From Oscillatoria nigro-viridis PCC 7112 (lineage in GTDB: Bacteria > Cyanobacteriota > Cyanobacteriia > Cyanobacteriales > Microcoleaceae): a stretch of DNA of 64,000 bases. Of this stretch, positions 18,638-27,509 are shown piece by piece; position 1 is the stretch's first letter, and each line of letters begins with the position of its first letter. A program made the position numbers and the translations under genes. The notes under the pieces were generated by a model. The model searched no databases. It saw only the letters and a list, made by a program, of their open reading frames with translations, and was not told the DNA's origin. The stretch covers positions 1,440,501-1,504,500 of the forward strand of contig NC_019729.1 of the NCBI RefSeq assembly GCF_000317475.1, in the 5' to 3' direction.

Positions 18638-19585
18638 CTAACCATACAAAGACTGCACCCATTCCCATTCTTGCCTCAATCCTTCCCTCAAAGAAACCTG
18701 TGCCTGATATCCCAATATTTTTTGAGCTTTGGATACGTCAGCGCTAGTATCCCGCGCATCTCCTTTGCTCGATTGTAGGTAATTGATGCGAATCGGGCGA
18801 TCGACAATGTTTTCCATTATGTGAATAACTTCTGCTAAAGCAACTCGACTTCCCCCTCCTATATTGAAAATTTCGCCCACAGCTTCTGGAACTTTAGCAG
18901 CAGCTACATTAGCAGCAATGCAATCGCTGATAAACGTGAAGTCTCGGGTTTGCTGTCCGTCTCCGTAAATTGAAATCGCTTCGCCGCGCAAAATTGATTT
19001 AAAAAATATGTGGAATGCCATATCGGGACGCTGGCGAGGCCCGTAAACGGTGAAATAGCGCAACATGGTTGCCGGAACGCCGAAATTGTGATAATAAAGC
19101 GAACACAAACGTTCAGCGGCTAACTTAGTAATTCCGTAGGGAGAAACTGGTTGAGGGCAGGCAGTTTCACTGGTAGGGAAAGTTTCAGCATTGCCGTACA
19201 CCGATGATGAAGAAGCTAGTACAAATCTTTTCAGTTGCGGTGCATTTTTTGCTGCTTCTAAAATGACCTGAGTTGCATTGATATTGCGCTCGGTGTAGCT
19301 GCGGAAACCTTCTCCCCAACTAGCGCGCACGCCTGCTTGCGCTGCTTGGTGATAAATGACTTCTGTATTAGCTAAGAGCGATCGCCAATCCAAAGATAAA
19401 ATATTGTCTTCCAGCAGTTGAAAATTTGGATGTTTGGTAAAAAGAGCGAGATTTTTTCTCTTCAATTCTGGATCGTAATAATCGTTGACTTCATCAATTC
19501 CGATAACTTTCTCACCTTGCTTTAACAGAGTTTCTACTAAGTGAGAGCCGATAAAACCTGCCGCGCCTGTAACGATATTACTCAT
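18638..19585 (-). CDS. NAD-dependent nucleotide-sugar epimerase/dehydratase
   Basis: The 315-residue extended SDR has the NAD-binding TGAAGFIGSH (6-15), SSSSVYG and the catalytic YGITK (Y150/K154), plus YFTVYGPRQRPDMA, typical of UDP-glucose/UDP-glucuronate 4-epimerases. DEVNDYYDPELK near residue 31 resembles UDP-glucuronate 4-epimerases (inference on substrate). It closes a run of minus-strand glycan genes; the insertion sequence lies just downstream. ATG 19,585 is at the edge of a heptamer repeat that also encodes the end of the upstream glycosyltransferase. Confidence 0.92.
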   Translation of the reverse strand: MSNIVTGAAGFIGSHLVETLLKQGEKVIGIDEVNDYYDPELKRKNLALFTKHPNFQLLEDNILSLDWRSLLANTEVIYHQAAQAGVRASWGEGFRSYTERNINATQVILEAAKNAPQLKRFVLASSSSVYGNAETFPTSETACPQPVSPYGITKLAAERLCSLYYHNFGVPATMLRYFTVYGPRQRPDMAFHIFFKSILRGEAISIYGDGQQTRDFTFISDCIAANVAAAKVPEAVGEIFNIGGGSRVALAEVIHIMENIVDRPIRINYLQSSKGDARDTSADVSKAQKILGYQAQVSLREGLRQEWEWVQSLYG

Positions 19586-19586
19586 T

Positions 19587-19625
19587 GGTTAATGGTTAAT
19601 GGTTGATGGTTGATGGTTGATGGTT
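19587..19625. repeat. ATCAACC heptamer array overlapping a gene end
   Basis: About five tandem copies of ATCAACC/ATTAACC (read on the minus strand) span the last codons and stop of the glycosyltransferase gene and reach the epimerase start codon. Confidence 0.85.
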
Positions 19626-20753
19626 GATTTCAGCGTACAAAGCCTCGTGTTGCTTCAGGATATTCTGGAGTTCGTAAGCAAGTATGCTTTCCCTACCGCG
19701 CTGTGCCATTTCGCGAGCTGCAACCGGGCGATCGAGCACCCAAGCCATAGCCTGAGCCAACCCGTCGATATCTCCTAACTTGACAAGAAGGCCGCAACCT
19801 CCTTCAAGCAAGTCGCGAGTGCCACGAATATCTGTGCCGATCGCCGGAATTTCTAGCGACAAAGACTCCATAATACTTCTAGGCAATCCCTCCTGTTCCG
19901 AAGCCAGCAGAGTCGCCACAGAAGCTCGCATTAAAGTCGGAACATCTCGGCGGTTTCCGAGAAAATGTACCTGATTTTTCACACCCAAATCCGATGCCAT
20001 TTGCTGTATTTCCGCCAGCATGGGGCCGTCTCCAGCAAAAGCCAAATCAACATCAGGTCGAGCCAGTTTAGCAAAAGCCTTTAAGACATCCTGGGGGTGC
20101 TTGCGGGGAATGAATTCGATCGCGGAGAGAAACAGTTGAGTTTCCCCGTTAAGGCTCATTTCCTGACGCACTTGCTTGACATCAGCTTCAGAAACAGCAC
20201 TGGGGCTGTAGCGATCGATATCCACTCCAATTCCCGGCATATAGCGGACTCTTTCAGGAGGAAGAATTTTGTAGCGCTTTGCTGCTGATTCATCCTCGCG
20301 ATTAATTGTGACTAAATAATCAGTCCAAGGCCCAGCCAGTTTTTCCAAATTCATAAAAACAGCATTTTTTAACGGTTTACCTAGAGGATGAAAATGAAAA
20401 CCGTGAGCCGTGTAAATGACCTGAAATTTTTGCTTCTTTTTCAAATCTTTGAGAGCGTATCTAGCAACAAAAGCAGCGACTGGGGTATGTACGTGAATTA
20501 TATCATATTGTTCTGTTTTTACCACTTCTCGAATCACTCGCGGAGCAACTAAAAAATTTCTCGTATCTAGAGGATTCCGCGACCATTCTACCTCCCAGAC
20601 GCGATCGAATGCCTGCAAACATTCAGCATTATCTGAAATTCCGCAAGCCATAGCATCCACTCGCCAACCCAGCTCACGGAAGCGCTCGGCAAAAGGCAGC
20701 AAAAAAGCGTGGATAGTTGCTGGAATAGTAGTGATAATTAGAAGACTGTTCAT
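19596..20753 (-). CDS. GT4 family glycosyltransferase
   Basis: This 385-residue GT-B enzyme has a Glyco_transf_4-like N-terminal half (HVHTPVAAFVARYALK) and a GT1-type C-terminal half with FLSAIEFIPRKHPQDVLKAF, FAGDGPML, VHFLGNRRDVPTLM and the donor-site EX7E segment EQEGLPRSIMESLSLEIPAI. It probably adds a sugar to the lipid-linked repeat unit in the cytoplasm. The last residues (INHQPSTINH) are encoded by an ATCAACC heptamer array, so the C terminus has been shaped by repeat growth. Confidence 0.92.
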   Translation of the reverse strand: MNSLLIITTIPATIHAFLLPFAERFRELGWRVDAMACGISDNAECLQAFDRVWEVEWSRNPLDTRNFLVAPRVIREVVKTEQYDIIHVHTPVAAFVARYALKDLKKKQKFQVIYTAHGFHFHPLGKPLKNAVFMNLEKLAGPWTDYLVTINREDESAAKRYKILPPERVRYMPGIGVDIDRYSPSAVSEADVKQVRQEMSLNGETQLFLSAIEFIPRKHPQDVLKAFAKLARPDVDLAFAGDGPMLAEIQQMASDLGVKNQVHFLGNRRDVPTLMRASVATLLASEQEGLPRSIMESLSLEIPAIGTDIRGTRDLLEGGCGLLVKLGDIDGLAQAMAWVLDRPVAAREMAQRGRESILAYELQNILKQHEALYAEINHQPSTINH

Positions 20754-20775
20754 ATGAGGAATTTATTTGCGTTTT

Positions 20776-21957
20776 TTAGCTAGCATTTAAGGTACTTTCA
20801 TACAATTTATCGTACTGAGCTACCACAGAGTCTAAAGAAAAGAATTCAACAATTCTATCTCTAGCTGATTTTCCTAAAGTTTCCCTTTCCTCCCAATCTA
20901 GAACGATTAACTCTTTCCAAGCAGTTGCCAGCGCTTCAGCATTTTTTGGAGGTACTACTTTTCCGGTATTAGAAACAATCCAAGCTGAATCACCTACATC
21001 TGTAACGACGCAAGGCACCCCGCAGGACATCGCCTCTCCTACAACCAAAGGAAATGCTTCACCGTAAGCAGAAGCGACAGTAGAAATATCTAATGCAGCA
21101 GTTAAGCGAGGGATGTCAGTGCGCTCTCCCAACAGGTGAACGCGATCCCCTAGTTTCAACTCTTCAATTAATTTTATTAGACACATATTTTGTCGATCTA
21201 CTTCAGTGCCAATTAACAAAAAATGTACATCTGGATAGGTTTTTAACAGCCAAGCAGCAGCTTGCAGAAAGTTAGCATGGTCTTTCATCGGATGATAGCG
21301 ACCGATCGCGCCAATTATTATCGTTTTTTCTGCTAATCCTAGCTCAGCTTTCACCGCTAATTTCTCTTCTAGTGATGGCACAAATAAGGAAGTATCAAAA
21401 CCGTTGGGAATGACGCAATTATTTTGACGGTTATAACCTAAAGCTTCATGTTGTAGCTTGCTAGCTTGAGACACAAAAATCACCTGAGCAGTTAACCGGG
21501 ATAGATAAGCACACAATTTAATAATCTTAACCGTTAAACTTTTTTCTGATTCCAATGAACTAATTGAATGATGAATGCTCCACAAAACAGGTGTTTTCAA
21601 CAGGGACAGCCAACTCGCTAATTGTGCGGCTAAATTGCCGTGATACATCCAACCTTGAATTAAGTCTGGCTGGAGTTTTCGCACTAGGCGAACTAATTTC
21701 CATATTGCTGCTGGTGTAGCCATTCCGGGTTTCATATCCGTAGTATAGACGGGGATGCCTAAAGATTCAATGCGATCGCCCCACGTCCCCCGATCCATTA
21801 AAGAAACCACAGCAGGAGAAAACCGCTGCCGGTTTATTCTGGACAACAAATTGTAGAGCATTCTCTCTGCACCACCTGTTGACAGTCCGGTAGTGATATA
21901 TATAATTGACACCTTTTTCTCAGAACTACTGTCATTACCCATAGTTTTAATTTCCAT
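20776..21957 (-). CDS. GT4 family glycosyltransferase
   Basis: This 393-residue GT-B enzyme has the N-terminal GLSTGGAERMLYNLLSR motif, IGAIGRYHPMKDHANFLQAA in the middle and SAYGEAFPLVVGEAMSCGVP with VVTDVGDSAWIV at the donor site. It is closely related in layout to the glycosyltransferase at 23,301-24,443, suggesting duplication. Its start overlaps the end of the polymerase gene by 11 bp, so the two are translationally linked. ATG 21,942 is a possible alternative start. Confidence 0.92.
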   Translation of the reverse strand: MEIKTMGNDSSSEKKVSIIYITTGLSTGGAERMLYNLLSRINRQRFSPAVVSLMDRGTWGDRIESLGIPVYTTDMKPGMATPAAIWKLVRLVRKLQPDLIQGWMYHGNLAAQLASWLSLLKTPVLWSIHHSISSLESEKSLTVKIIKLCAYLSRLTAQVIFVSQASKLQHEALGYNRQNNCVIPNGFDTSLFVPSLEEKLAVKAELGLAEKTIIIGAIGRYHPMKDHANFLQAAAWLLKTYPDVHFLLIGTEVDRQNMCLIKLIEELKLGDRVHLLGERTDIPRLTAALDISTVASAYGEAFPLVVGEAMSCGVPCVVTDVGDSAWIVSNTGKVVPPKNAEALATAWKELIVLDWEERETLGKSARDRIVEFFSLDSVVAQYDKLYESTLNAS

Positions 21958-23308
21958 GAACAGAGCTTATTTTTTGATCGCGCCGAACTATCAAAATTTT
22001 GCTGCCTAAAGCCATCAGCAAGAAACTTGCTGCCAATAACATAAAATTAGATTGGAAAAATGACTCCGGATCGCTCCCTTGAAAGAAAACCCATATTTGA
22101 GCTACTAAAGCATAAAAATACGGCATCCAAAACACATCTCTTAGATGTTTTTCCAGCGTAGATTGTAGGCAGCCGCCAATCCATCCATAAGTTAAGCAAA
22201 CTATCACCAATCCGGGCCACCACAAACTATATATACCGAAAGCCAGAAAGCCAGTCGGTATCGCATAATCAAACGAGCCCACAATAAAGACAGTATTATA
22301 ATACAGAACGGTTTCTGGTGATTCGCTACCTAATAAACGGTCGGGAACCAAACTCAAAATTCCGTATAATATATCTATAAACCAGCGAAGGTCGTAACTT
22401 TTGCTAAAAGCCGTATCCAGTGAAAAAACTGTATAGTAAAAGTTGCTCATAAAACCATAAAAGCTAAACCCTTCATCCCTGGCATTATCTTGTATAGATT
22501 GGTTAAACCTATCTATAACAGCATCAAATCCATCTGGAATTGCACTCAGACTAGAAAATAAATTTTTACCATAAAATAAAAATAAAGCCGTAAATATAAT
22601 AAAAATAGCACTTGATATCCGGGGAATTTTTTTTGTTTTTAGTATATAAATCTGGTAAAATCCCAGAATGTAGTAAATAATGTTTAATCGTCCTGCTCTC
22701 AACATAAAAGAAATTAATGCACTAGCTACAGATCCCAAAAATAACACAACCTTCAACAATTTGTGTTTTCCAGTATTCTTTTCAAACACAAAAGCTGCTA
22801 ATAAATAGGATGAAAAACCAGTACCAGATAAAAATCTCATAAAGAAACCTAGCGCCCCAGTTGACACCCAACCCGATCGTGCGGCTAATCCTTGCGTTAT
22901 GGCATTGGAAATTCCACCAAAAGCTGAGCTATATATCTGTATTGATGCCAATGAGAATAAAAGTAAAAAAATTGTATAACAAAAAATAATTCCACTGTGA
23001 CGAGATTTAATAACAATTTTCTTTCCTAGCGTTCGAGCAGACGTTGAATAAAATCCTTTAACTACAATAAAGTAGCCTATAAAAATTGCTGTAGCAGTTT
23101 GCCAGCTATTCGTATTAGCGAGTACACTTTCCCAGTCAGCCCCCACAGCTTTTTGAACATCAAAAGCTATTAGAAATCCAGGCAATGGATACCAGAGTAT
23201 GAAAGCCAGATTAAACATACTTAAAAAATCTATTTCATTGTCTTTTTTTCTGATAAACTCTATAATTATTATCAGAACTATCAATACTAAATAAACACTT
23301 TCAAGCAT
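21947..23308 (-). CDS. Wzy-like polysaccharide repeat-unit polymerase
   Basis: The 453-residue protein is strongly hydrophobic, with about ten to twelve predicted membrane segments (for example SVYLVLIVLIIIIEFI and FMLLAASFLLMAL), and a long loop around FNQSIQDNARDEGFSFYGFMSN and RWFIDILYGILSLVPDRLLG. That layout and its place among glycosyltransferases fit an O-antigen/exopolysaccharide polymerase; sequence conservation in this class is too low for a firm motif call. ATG 23,308 overlaps the upstream stop, with CGGAG 7 bases before it. Confidence 0.82.
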   Translation of the reverse strand: MLESVYLVLIVLIIIIEFIRKKDNEIDFLSMFNLAFILWYPLPGFLIAFDVQKAVGADWESVLANTNSWQTATAIFIGYFIVVKGFYSTSARTLGKKIVIKSRHSGIIFCYTIFLLLFSLASIQIYSSAFGGISNAITQGLAARSGWVSTGALGFFMRFLSGTGFSSYLLAAFVFEKNTGKHKLLKVVLFLGSVASALISFMLRAGRLNIIYYILGFYQIYILKTKKIPRISSAIFIIFTALFLFYGKNLFSSLSAIPDGFDAVIDRFNQSIQDNARDEGFSFYGFMSNFYYTVFSLDTAFSKSYDLRWFIDILYGILSLVPDRLLGSESPETVLYYNTVFIVGSFDYAIPTGFLAFGIYSLWWPGLVIVCLTYGWIGGCLQSTLEKHLRDVFWMPYFYALVAQIWVFFQGSDPESFFQSNFMLLAASFLLMALGSKILIVRRDQKISSVHGN

Positions 23309-24443
23309 CTAATAACTCCGAGTTTTCAATTATTTTTCTTAAAACTGTTTCGGTTGTCTCATGAAGTTTTTTGGTAGTAAAATTATCGATAATACGCTGC
23401 CGCGCCATTATCGATAATTGTGGGCGATCGCTGCTTAAAATTTGCATCCACGAAAGAAACAAAGCCTGAGGATTACTTAGCGGTACGACCATTCCCGTAT
23501 CGCCAACAATTAACCTCGAATCCCCATTATCTGTCACCGCACAAGGTACGCCACAAGCCATTGCCTCTCCAATTACATTAGCAAACCCTTCGCCGTGGGA
23601 AGAAGAAGAACAAGCAATATCTAGGGCATTATTTACCGCCGGCATATCTGGGCGTGCTCCTGCCCAGATAACGCGATCGCCAATGTCCAATTCATCGGTC
23701 AAGCGATACAATTCTTGTGCGTAGTTTTCCGGCCCGATACCAACACAGACAAAACGCACATTCTGTCTTTCTTGACACATTAGTGCGGCTGCCCTAAGAA
23801 AAGTGGGATGGTCTTTCATGGGTGCCAATCTGCCCACCAAACCAATTAAAATCATGTCCGGTGAAATCCCCCATTCCTTTCTGACTTTTGCCCCTGCTTT
23901 TGGATCTGGCTGAAAACGTTCAACATCTATACCGTTGAGAATGACTACCATCTTTTTGGCGGGATATCCCTGGGTTATATAATAGGTTTTTCCAGCATAG
24001 GAATTGACGACTATTAAGTCAGCAAAGCACGATAAAATCGGCGTTATCTGAGAGAGAAAACGCCCTAGCCAACCATAAAGATTGGGATCGGTGTTAGATT
24101 CCCGTATTCCCCAGACTATCCGGGTTGAAGTAAAAAATGGCTTGACAAAAATAGCGACTAAATTGGATTCGCCCAAGTATCCGTGCAGCACATCCGGCTG
24201 GATTTGCCTGAGATATTTAACAAGACGCCAAAAAAAGCCAAATACATCCCAACGCTGTCGTTTTTCCAGACAGATAGATCGCACTCCACTTTCATTTAAG
24301 TCTTTTTCTAAACCCCCCCCTGGGTAAAAGTATAATAAGGTTATATCAAAGTAGTCTTTAAGACCTTTTAGTAAGGTCACTAATTGCCTTTGAGCACCAC
24401 CGTAGTTTAAATCGCGGATGAGGAATACAACTTTTTTTTTCAT
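23301..24443 (-). CDS. GT4 family glycosyltransferase
   Basis: This 380-residue GT-B enzyme opens with VVFLIRDLNYGGAQRQLVTL and carries IGLVGRLAPMKDHPTFLRAA, VIWAGARPDMPAV and the donor-site block SSSHGEGFANVIGEAMACGV. The stop (TGA) overlaps the ATG of the Wzy-like gene by 8 bp, showing tight coupling. The shared pattern with 20,776-21,957 (GxKD plus GEAMxCGVPC..TD.GDS) suggests the pair arose by duplication and may add neighbouring sugars. Confidence 0.92.
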   Translation of the reverse strand: MKKKVVFLIRDLNYGGAQRQLVTLLKGLKDYFDITLLYFYPGGGLEKDLNESGVRSICLEKRQRWDVFGFFWRLVKYLRQIQPDVLHGYLGESNLVAIFVKPFFTSTRIVWGIRESNTDPNLYGWLGRFLSQITPILSCFADLIVVNSYAGKTYYITQGYPAKKMVVILNGIDVERFQPDPKAGAKVRKEWGISPDMILIGLVGRLAPMKDHPTFLRAAALMCQERQNVRFVCVGIGPENYAQELYRLTDELDIGDRVIWAGARPDMPAVNNALDIACSSSSHGEGFANVIGEAMACGVPCAVTDNGDSRLIVGDTGMVVPLSNPQALFLSWMQILSSDRPQLSIMARQRIIDNFTTKKLHETTETVLRKIIENSELLDA

Positions 24444-24529
24444 GGCTGCTGATAGTGGGCAAAGAGATAATACTATCTTCTCATATATTCATTGTTTACA
24501 CAACAATTTTCATTCTTAATTTACATTAA

Positions 24530-25948
24530 TTAACTTTTTGTCTGACTCGCTTCTGTTATTTTTCTTAAATTTTGCTGAGCCGAAACAAACATATATAAAA
24601 AAGAAAATAGATAGACAAAGCTGGTGGACAAGGCAATACCTTTGATTCCTATCCATTGCATAAAAATATAATTCAAAGTTATATTAAGAATCAAGTTAAA
24701 TGCCGACACTCGCATCAAAATATAATTAAGTCTCATGGATATCATTAACCGGGCCAACAAAATATTTCCAATATAGAATGGTATTTGAAAAGCGAAACAG
24801 AATTGAATTTGAGCTACTAAATGAGTATCATTAGCTGTAAAAGAGCCTCTTTGGAAAAGGAGTTGGACTATTAACTCAGAAAATAAAATTAAGAATCCTG
24901 TTAGCGGCACGGTCAATGCAAAAATTAGTCCCAGATAACGATTAAGGGTGTGACGTACATTTGCCCAATCTTCGCGGGCAACCATTTTAGAAAAATACGG
25001 AATTACAGCCGTGCTTAATGCTGTGGTAATCAAGGTAATTGGCAAGGCAATTACTCTGTTACCGTAGTTGAGAGATGCTACGCTGCCTGGCGACAGCATT
25101 GCTGCCATTGATTGATCTACTATAGTTGCGGTATTCATTAACAGTGCTCCCGTAACTGCCGGGATATATTGACTTGCTACTTGTCTCAGGTGAGGATCAA
25201 ATCCATACCATTTTGGCATCAATGAAATACCTTGTTGGTGCAGCGATATTCCGATCGCAACCATTTCCAATACTACACCAAAGACAAGTCCTGCTGCTAA
25301 GTTAAAGATTCCCCAAGAATGAAGCACTAAGAGGAATAGGATAGTCATAATCGGAGTAAAAATTGGAGCAAGAGCGACTAAGGCGAAACGCTCTCCTGCA
25401 TTCAAAGTAGCACGCCAGCTAGTCATAAAAGTTTCCAGCAGGACAACAGGTACGATCGCGCACAACAACTTAAAAGTCAAATCTAACTTTTCCCGACTGA
25501 ACCCTCCGGCAATTAAGGGTAAATATATCGGTGCAGTCACCACCATTAATATAGTTGCAATTGCTAACACTACAAAAATCCAGACTGTAGCTCCCGAAAA
25601 AAGTCTTTGAGCTGCGTTTGTACCTTCCCGATCTCGCACACGAATATAAGTAGGTATAAGGGCTGCATTAAAGGAGCTAGATACAACATTTGTAATAAAA
25701 GCAGGCACCAACAAGGCAATTAAAAACGCATCTAAAGTATCGCCAGTACCAAATTTCCATGCCACTACTAATTCTTTAACTAAAGCTACTGCTTTAACAA
25801 TTATCGTTCCTAAAGCAACTGTAACAGCCGCACCAAAAATTTGGCGATTTACAGAGCCACTTGTCTGTTGATGCCAAAAATCAAGTAATTTTTGAGGAGA
25901 CAAAATTTTCATATGGGAACACTTTTGATTTGTCAACTGTAGCAACAT
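24530..25948 (-). CDS. MurJ-like (MVF/MOP) lipid-linked glycan flippase
   Basis: The 472-residue membrane protein follows the MurJ pattern: FGAAVTVALGTIIVKAVALVKELVVAWKFG near the N terminus, then FLIALLVPAFITNVVSSSFNAALIP, FSREKLDLTFKLL, and repeated membrane helices (about 12-14). MurJ-type proteins flip lipid-linked oligosaccharides across the cytoplasmic membrane. Inside a glycan locus it probably exports the repeat unit rather than lipid II (inference). An internal ATG at 25,912 gives a shorter N terminus; I cannot decide between them. It starts 6 bp after the DUF4832 gene. Confidence 0.87.
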   Translation of the reverse strand: MLLQLTNQKCSHMKILSPQKLLDFWHQQTSGSVNRQIFGAAVTVALGTIIVKAVALVKELVVAWKFGTGDTLDAFLIALLVPAFITNVVSSSFNAALIPTYIRVRDREGTNAAQRLFSGATVWIFVVLAIATILMVVTAPIYLPLIAGGFSREKLDLTFKLLCAIVPVVLLETFMTSWRATLNAGERFALVALAPIFTPIMTILFLLVLHSWGIFNLAAGLVFGVVLEMVAIGISLHQQGISLMPKWYGFDPHLRQVASQYIPAVTGALLMNTATIVDQSMAAMLSPGSVASLNYGNRVIALPITLITTALSTAVIPYFSKMVAREDWANVRHTLNRYLGLIFALTVPLTGFLILFSELIVQLLFQRGSFTANDTHLVAQIQFCFAFQIPFYIGNILLARLMISMRLNYILMRVSAFNLILNITLNYIFMQWIGIKGIALSTSFVYLFSFLYMFVSAQQNLRKITEASQTKS

Positions 25949-25954
25949 AGGCTA

Positions 25955-27436
25955 CTAATGGGACACCTTTTGACGCTGTTTAAAGAGTTGTTCTCCGGAA
26001 GACTCATCTCCTGCTACTCTTGGCTCGATAATCACGCTTTGCAATAAAGAATTATAGCCTGTGGATTCTTCCCAGACTTTTTGATTAGCAAACCTGATAG
26101 AATATTCCGGTCGGTTATATAATCTAGGAGCTGGATCGGGTAAATTTAATAACACTTCATATTCTCCTGAAGGCATGGTGACTGGAATGGCGCCCTTAAT
26201 GTTTATGCTTTTGTCAGTACCGGGCATCCACATTCGAGGATCTTCTGTGACTGCCAAATAATATTGCGCTTGCGTTTGCCGATCGCGCAACATGACTTCT
26301 ACTAAACGCTTATTGTAAGGACTAGCCCACCCATCATTAGTAATTTTCAAGTCCATTGAAAATGTGCGACCAGCTTTTACCTTCACTGGAATGACGGAAT
26401 TCAAAAGGCGGAAGCGATAGCCCAAACGGCGTTGGATTTCTTTCATGCAGCCTTGTTCTTCCCAGCCTCTCAATACTGGCAGTCCATCATATAGGTTAGT
26501 GTTTAAGGCACTCCAGCGCATTCTTTCCAGATCGGCTAAAGCATTTGGACAATCGTCATATTCGCTAGGATTGCAAGTTTCACCACCCTGTACTACATAT
26601 CGGTTATCTAAGTTTAAATACGTTTTCTGAGCATCTACAATTTTTGGATCGGTATGGTTATATGTACCCCAGTCATCAATAGCAGCTAAAAAACAATTGT
26701 TGTGAGCTCCGGTTCTGGATCTATAGCTGCCATTGAATGCTTCTTGAGAAGTGAGAGGATTTTTATTATTGAAAGCATCTCTTTTGTAGTAGGGGTATCG
26801 TATAGCAACCATCCGCTCAGTAGGAACCGCAGAGAGAATTTTAAATAGAATAGTTCTCCGGGCTTCACTATTTTTATCTAGACCGTTTGTAGAGCGGTTC
26901 CACTCTCCCCAATAACCAATAAAACCAGCTTCTAAGTAAGCGATAGTATCGGAGTTCGCTGCAAATATTGGCTTTAACTGTTCTATATGGGAAAGTATTC
27001 GCTCTTGCGGAGCGTCCGGCCCACCTCCCAGCCAGTTATACGCAAACCGGATAATAATTTTTAGACCTGCTTTTCGGACTATTTCACAGTCATTTGATAC
27101 CTTTTGCAGAAATGATTTGGAAAGGGGTCTATCTCGAAAATCCGCAATAGTATAAATTCGGCGAACTAAACTCATATTTTCGCTTCTAACTTTCTCTAGG
27201 TCGGCTACCTTTAAGGGAGAACTTTCATATTTACCGAGTGGGTTAAACGGAACAAAAAAACCTCTTTCGGGATTTGGAAAATTCTCATAACTGTTTTCAT
27301 ACAGTGTAGTTTTATAAGAAGTAGAATTAGCAGCACAGGGTTGGCATGATGTCGCTGACATCAGCACAAGCCCAATTACTGCTAATTTTTGTGCGATCTT
27401 TCCCATCTCAAATGCGTTTCTCCAACTAGCTTTCAT
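25955..27436 (-). CDS. exported DUF4874/DUF4832 protein
   Basis: The 493-residue product starts with a hydrophobic segment (LAVIGLVLMSATSC, near residues 18-31) that looks like a lipoprotein or Sec signal; starting at ATG 27,406 would make it more typical. Then comes an N-terminal TIM-barrel-like part of DUF4874 type (NFPNPERGFFVPF, LEAGFIGYWGEWNRST) and a C-terminal DUF4832 part (LPVLRGWEEQGCMKEIQRRL, LKITNDGWASPYNKR). Proteins of this sort are seen in polysaccharide loci and are suspected glycan-binding or hydrolytic, but the function is not established. It lies between the dehydratase and the flippase genes. Confidence 0.85.
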   Translation of the reverse strand: MKASWRNAFEMGKIAQKLAVIGLVLMSATSCQPCAANSTSYKTTLYENSYENFPNPERGFFVPFNPLGKYESSPLKVADLEKVRSENMSLVRRIYTIADFRDRPLSKSFLQKVSNDCEIVRKAGLKIIIRFAYNWLGGGPDAPQERILSHIEQLKPIFAANSDTIAYLEAGFIGYWGEWNRSTNGLDKNSEARRTILFKILSAVPTERMVAIRYPYYKRDAFNNKNPLTSQEAFNGSYRSRTGAHNNCFLAAIDDWGTYNHTDPKIVDAQKTYLNLDNRYVVQGGETCNPSEYDDCPNALADLERMRWSALNTNLYDGLPVLRGWEEQGCMKEIQRRLGYRFRLLNSVIPVKVKAGRTFSMDLKITNDGWASPYNKRLVEVMLRDRQTQAQYYLAVTEDPRMWMPGTDKSINIKGAIPVTMPSGEYEVLLNLPDPAPRLYNRPEYSIRFANQKVWEESTGYNSLLQSVIIEPRVAGDESSGEQLFKQRQKVSH

Positions 27437-27509
27437 CGTTAGTGCGGTTGCGCCGCCATCACTGAACCGATTCTTTAGTGCTCAACCGATAAGTTTGACA
27501 AATGCCCCA

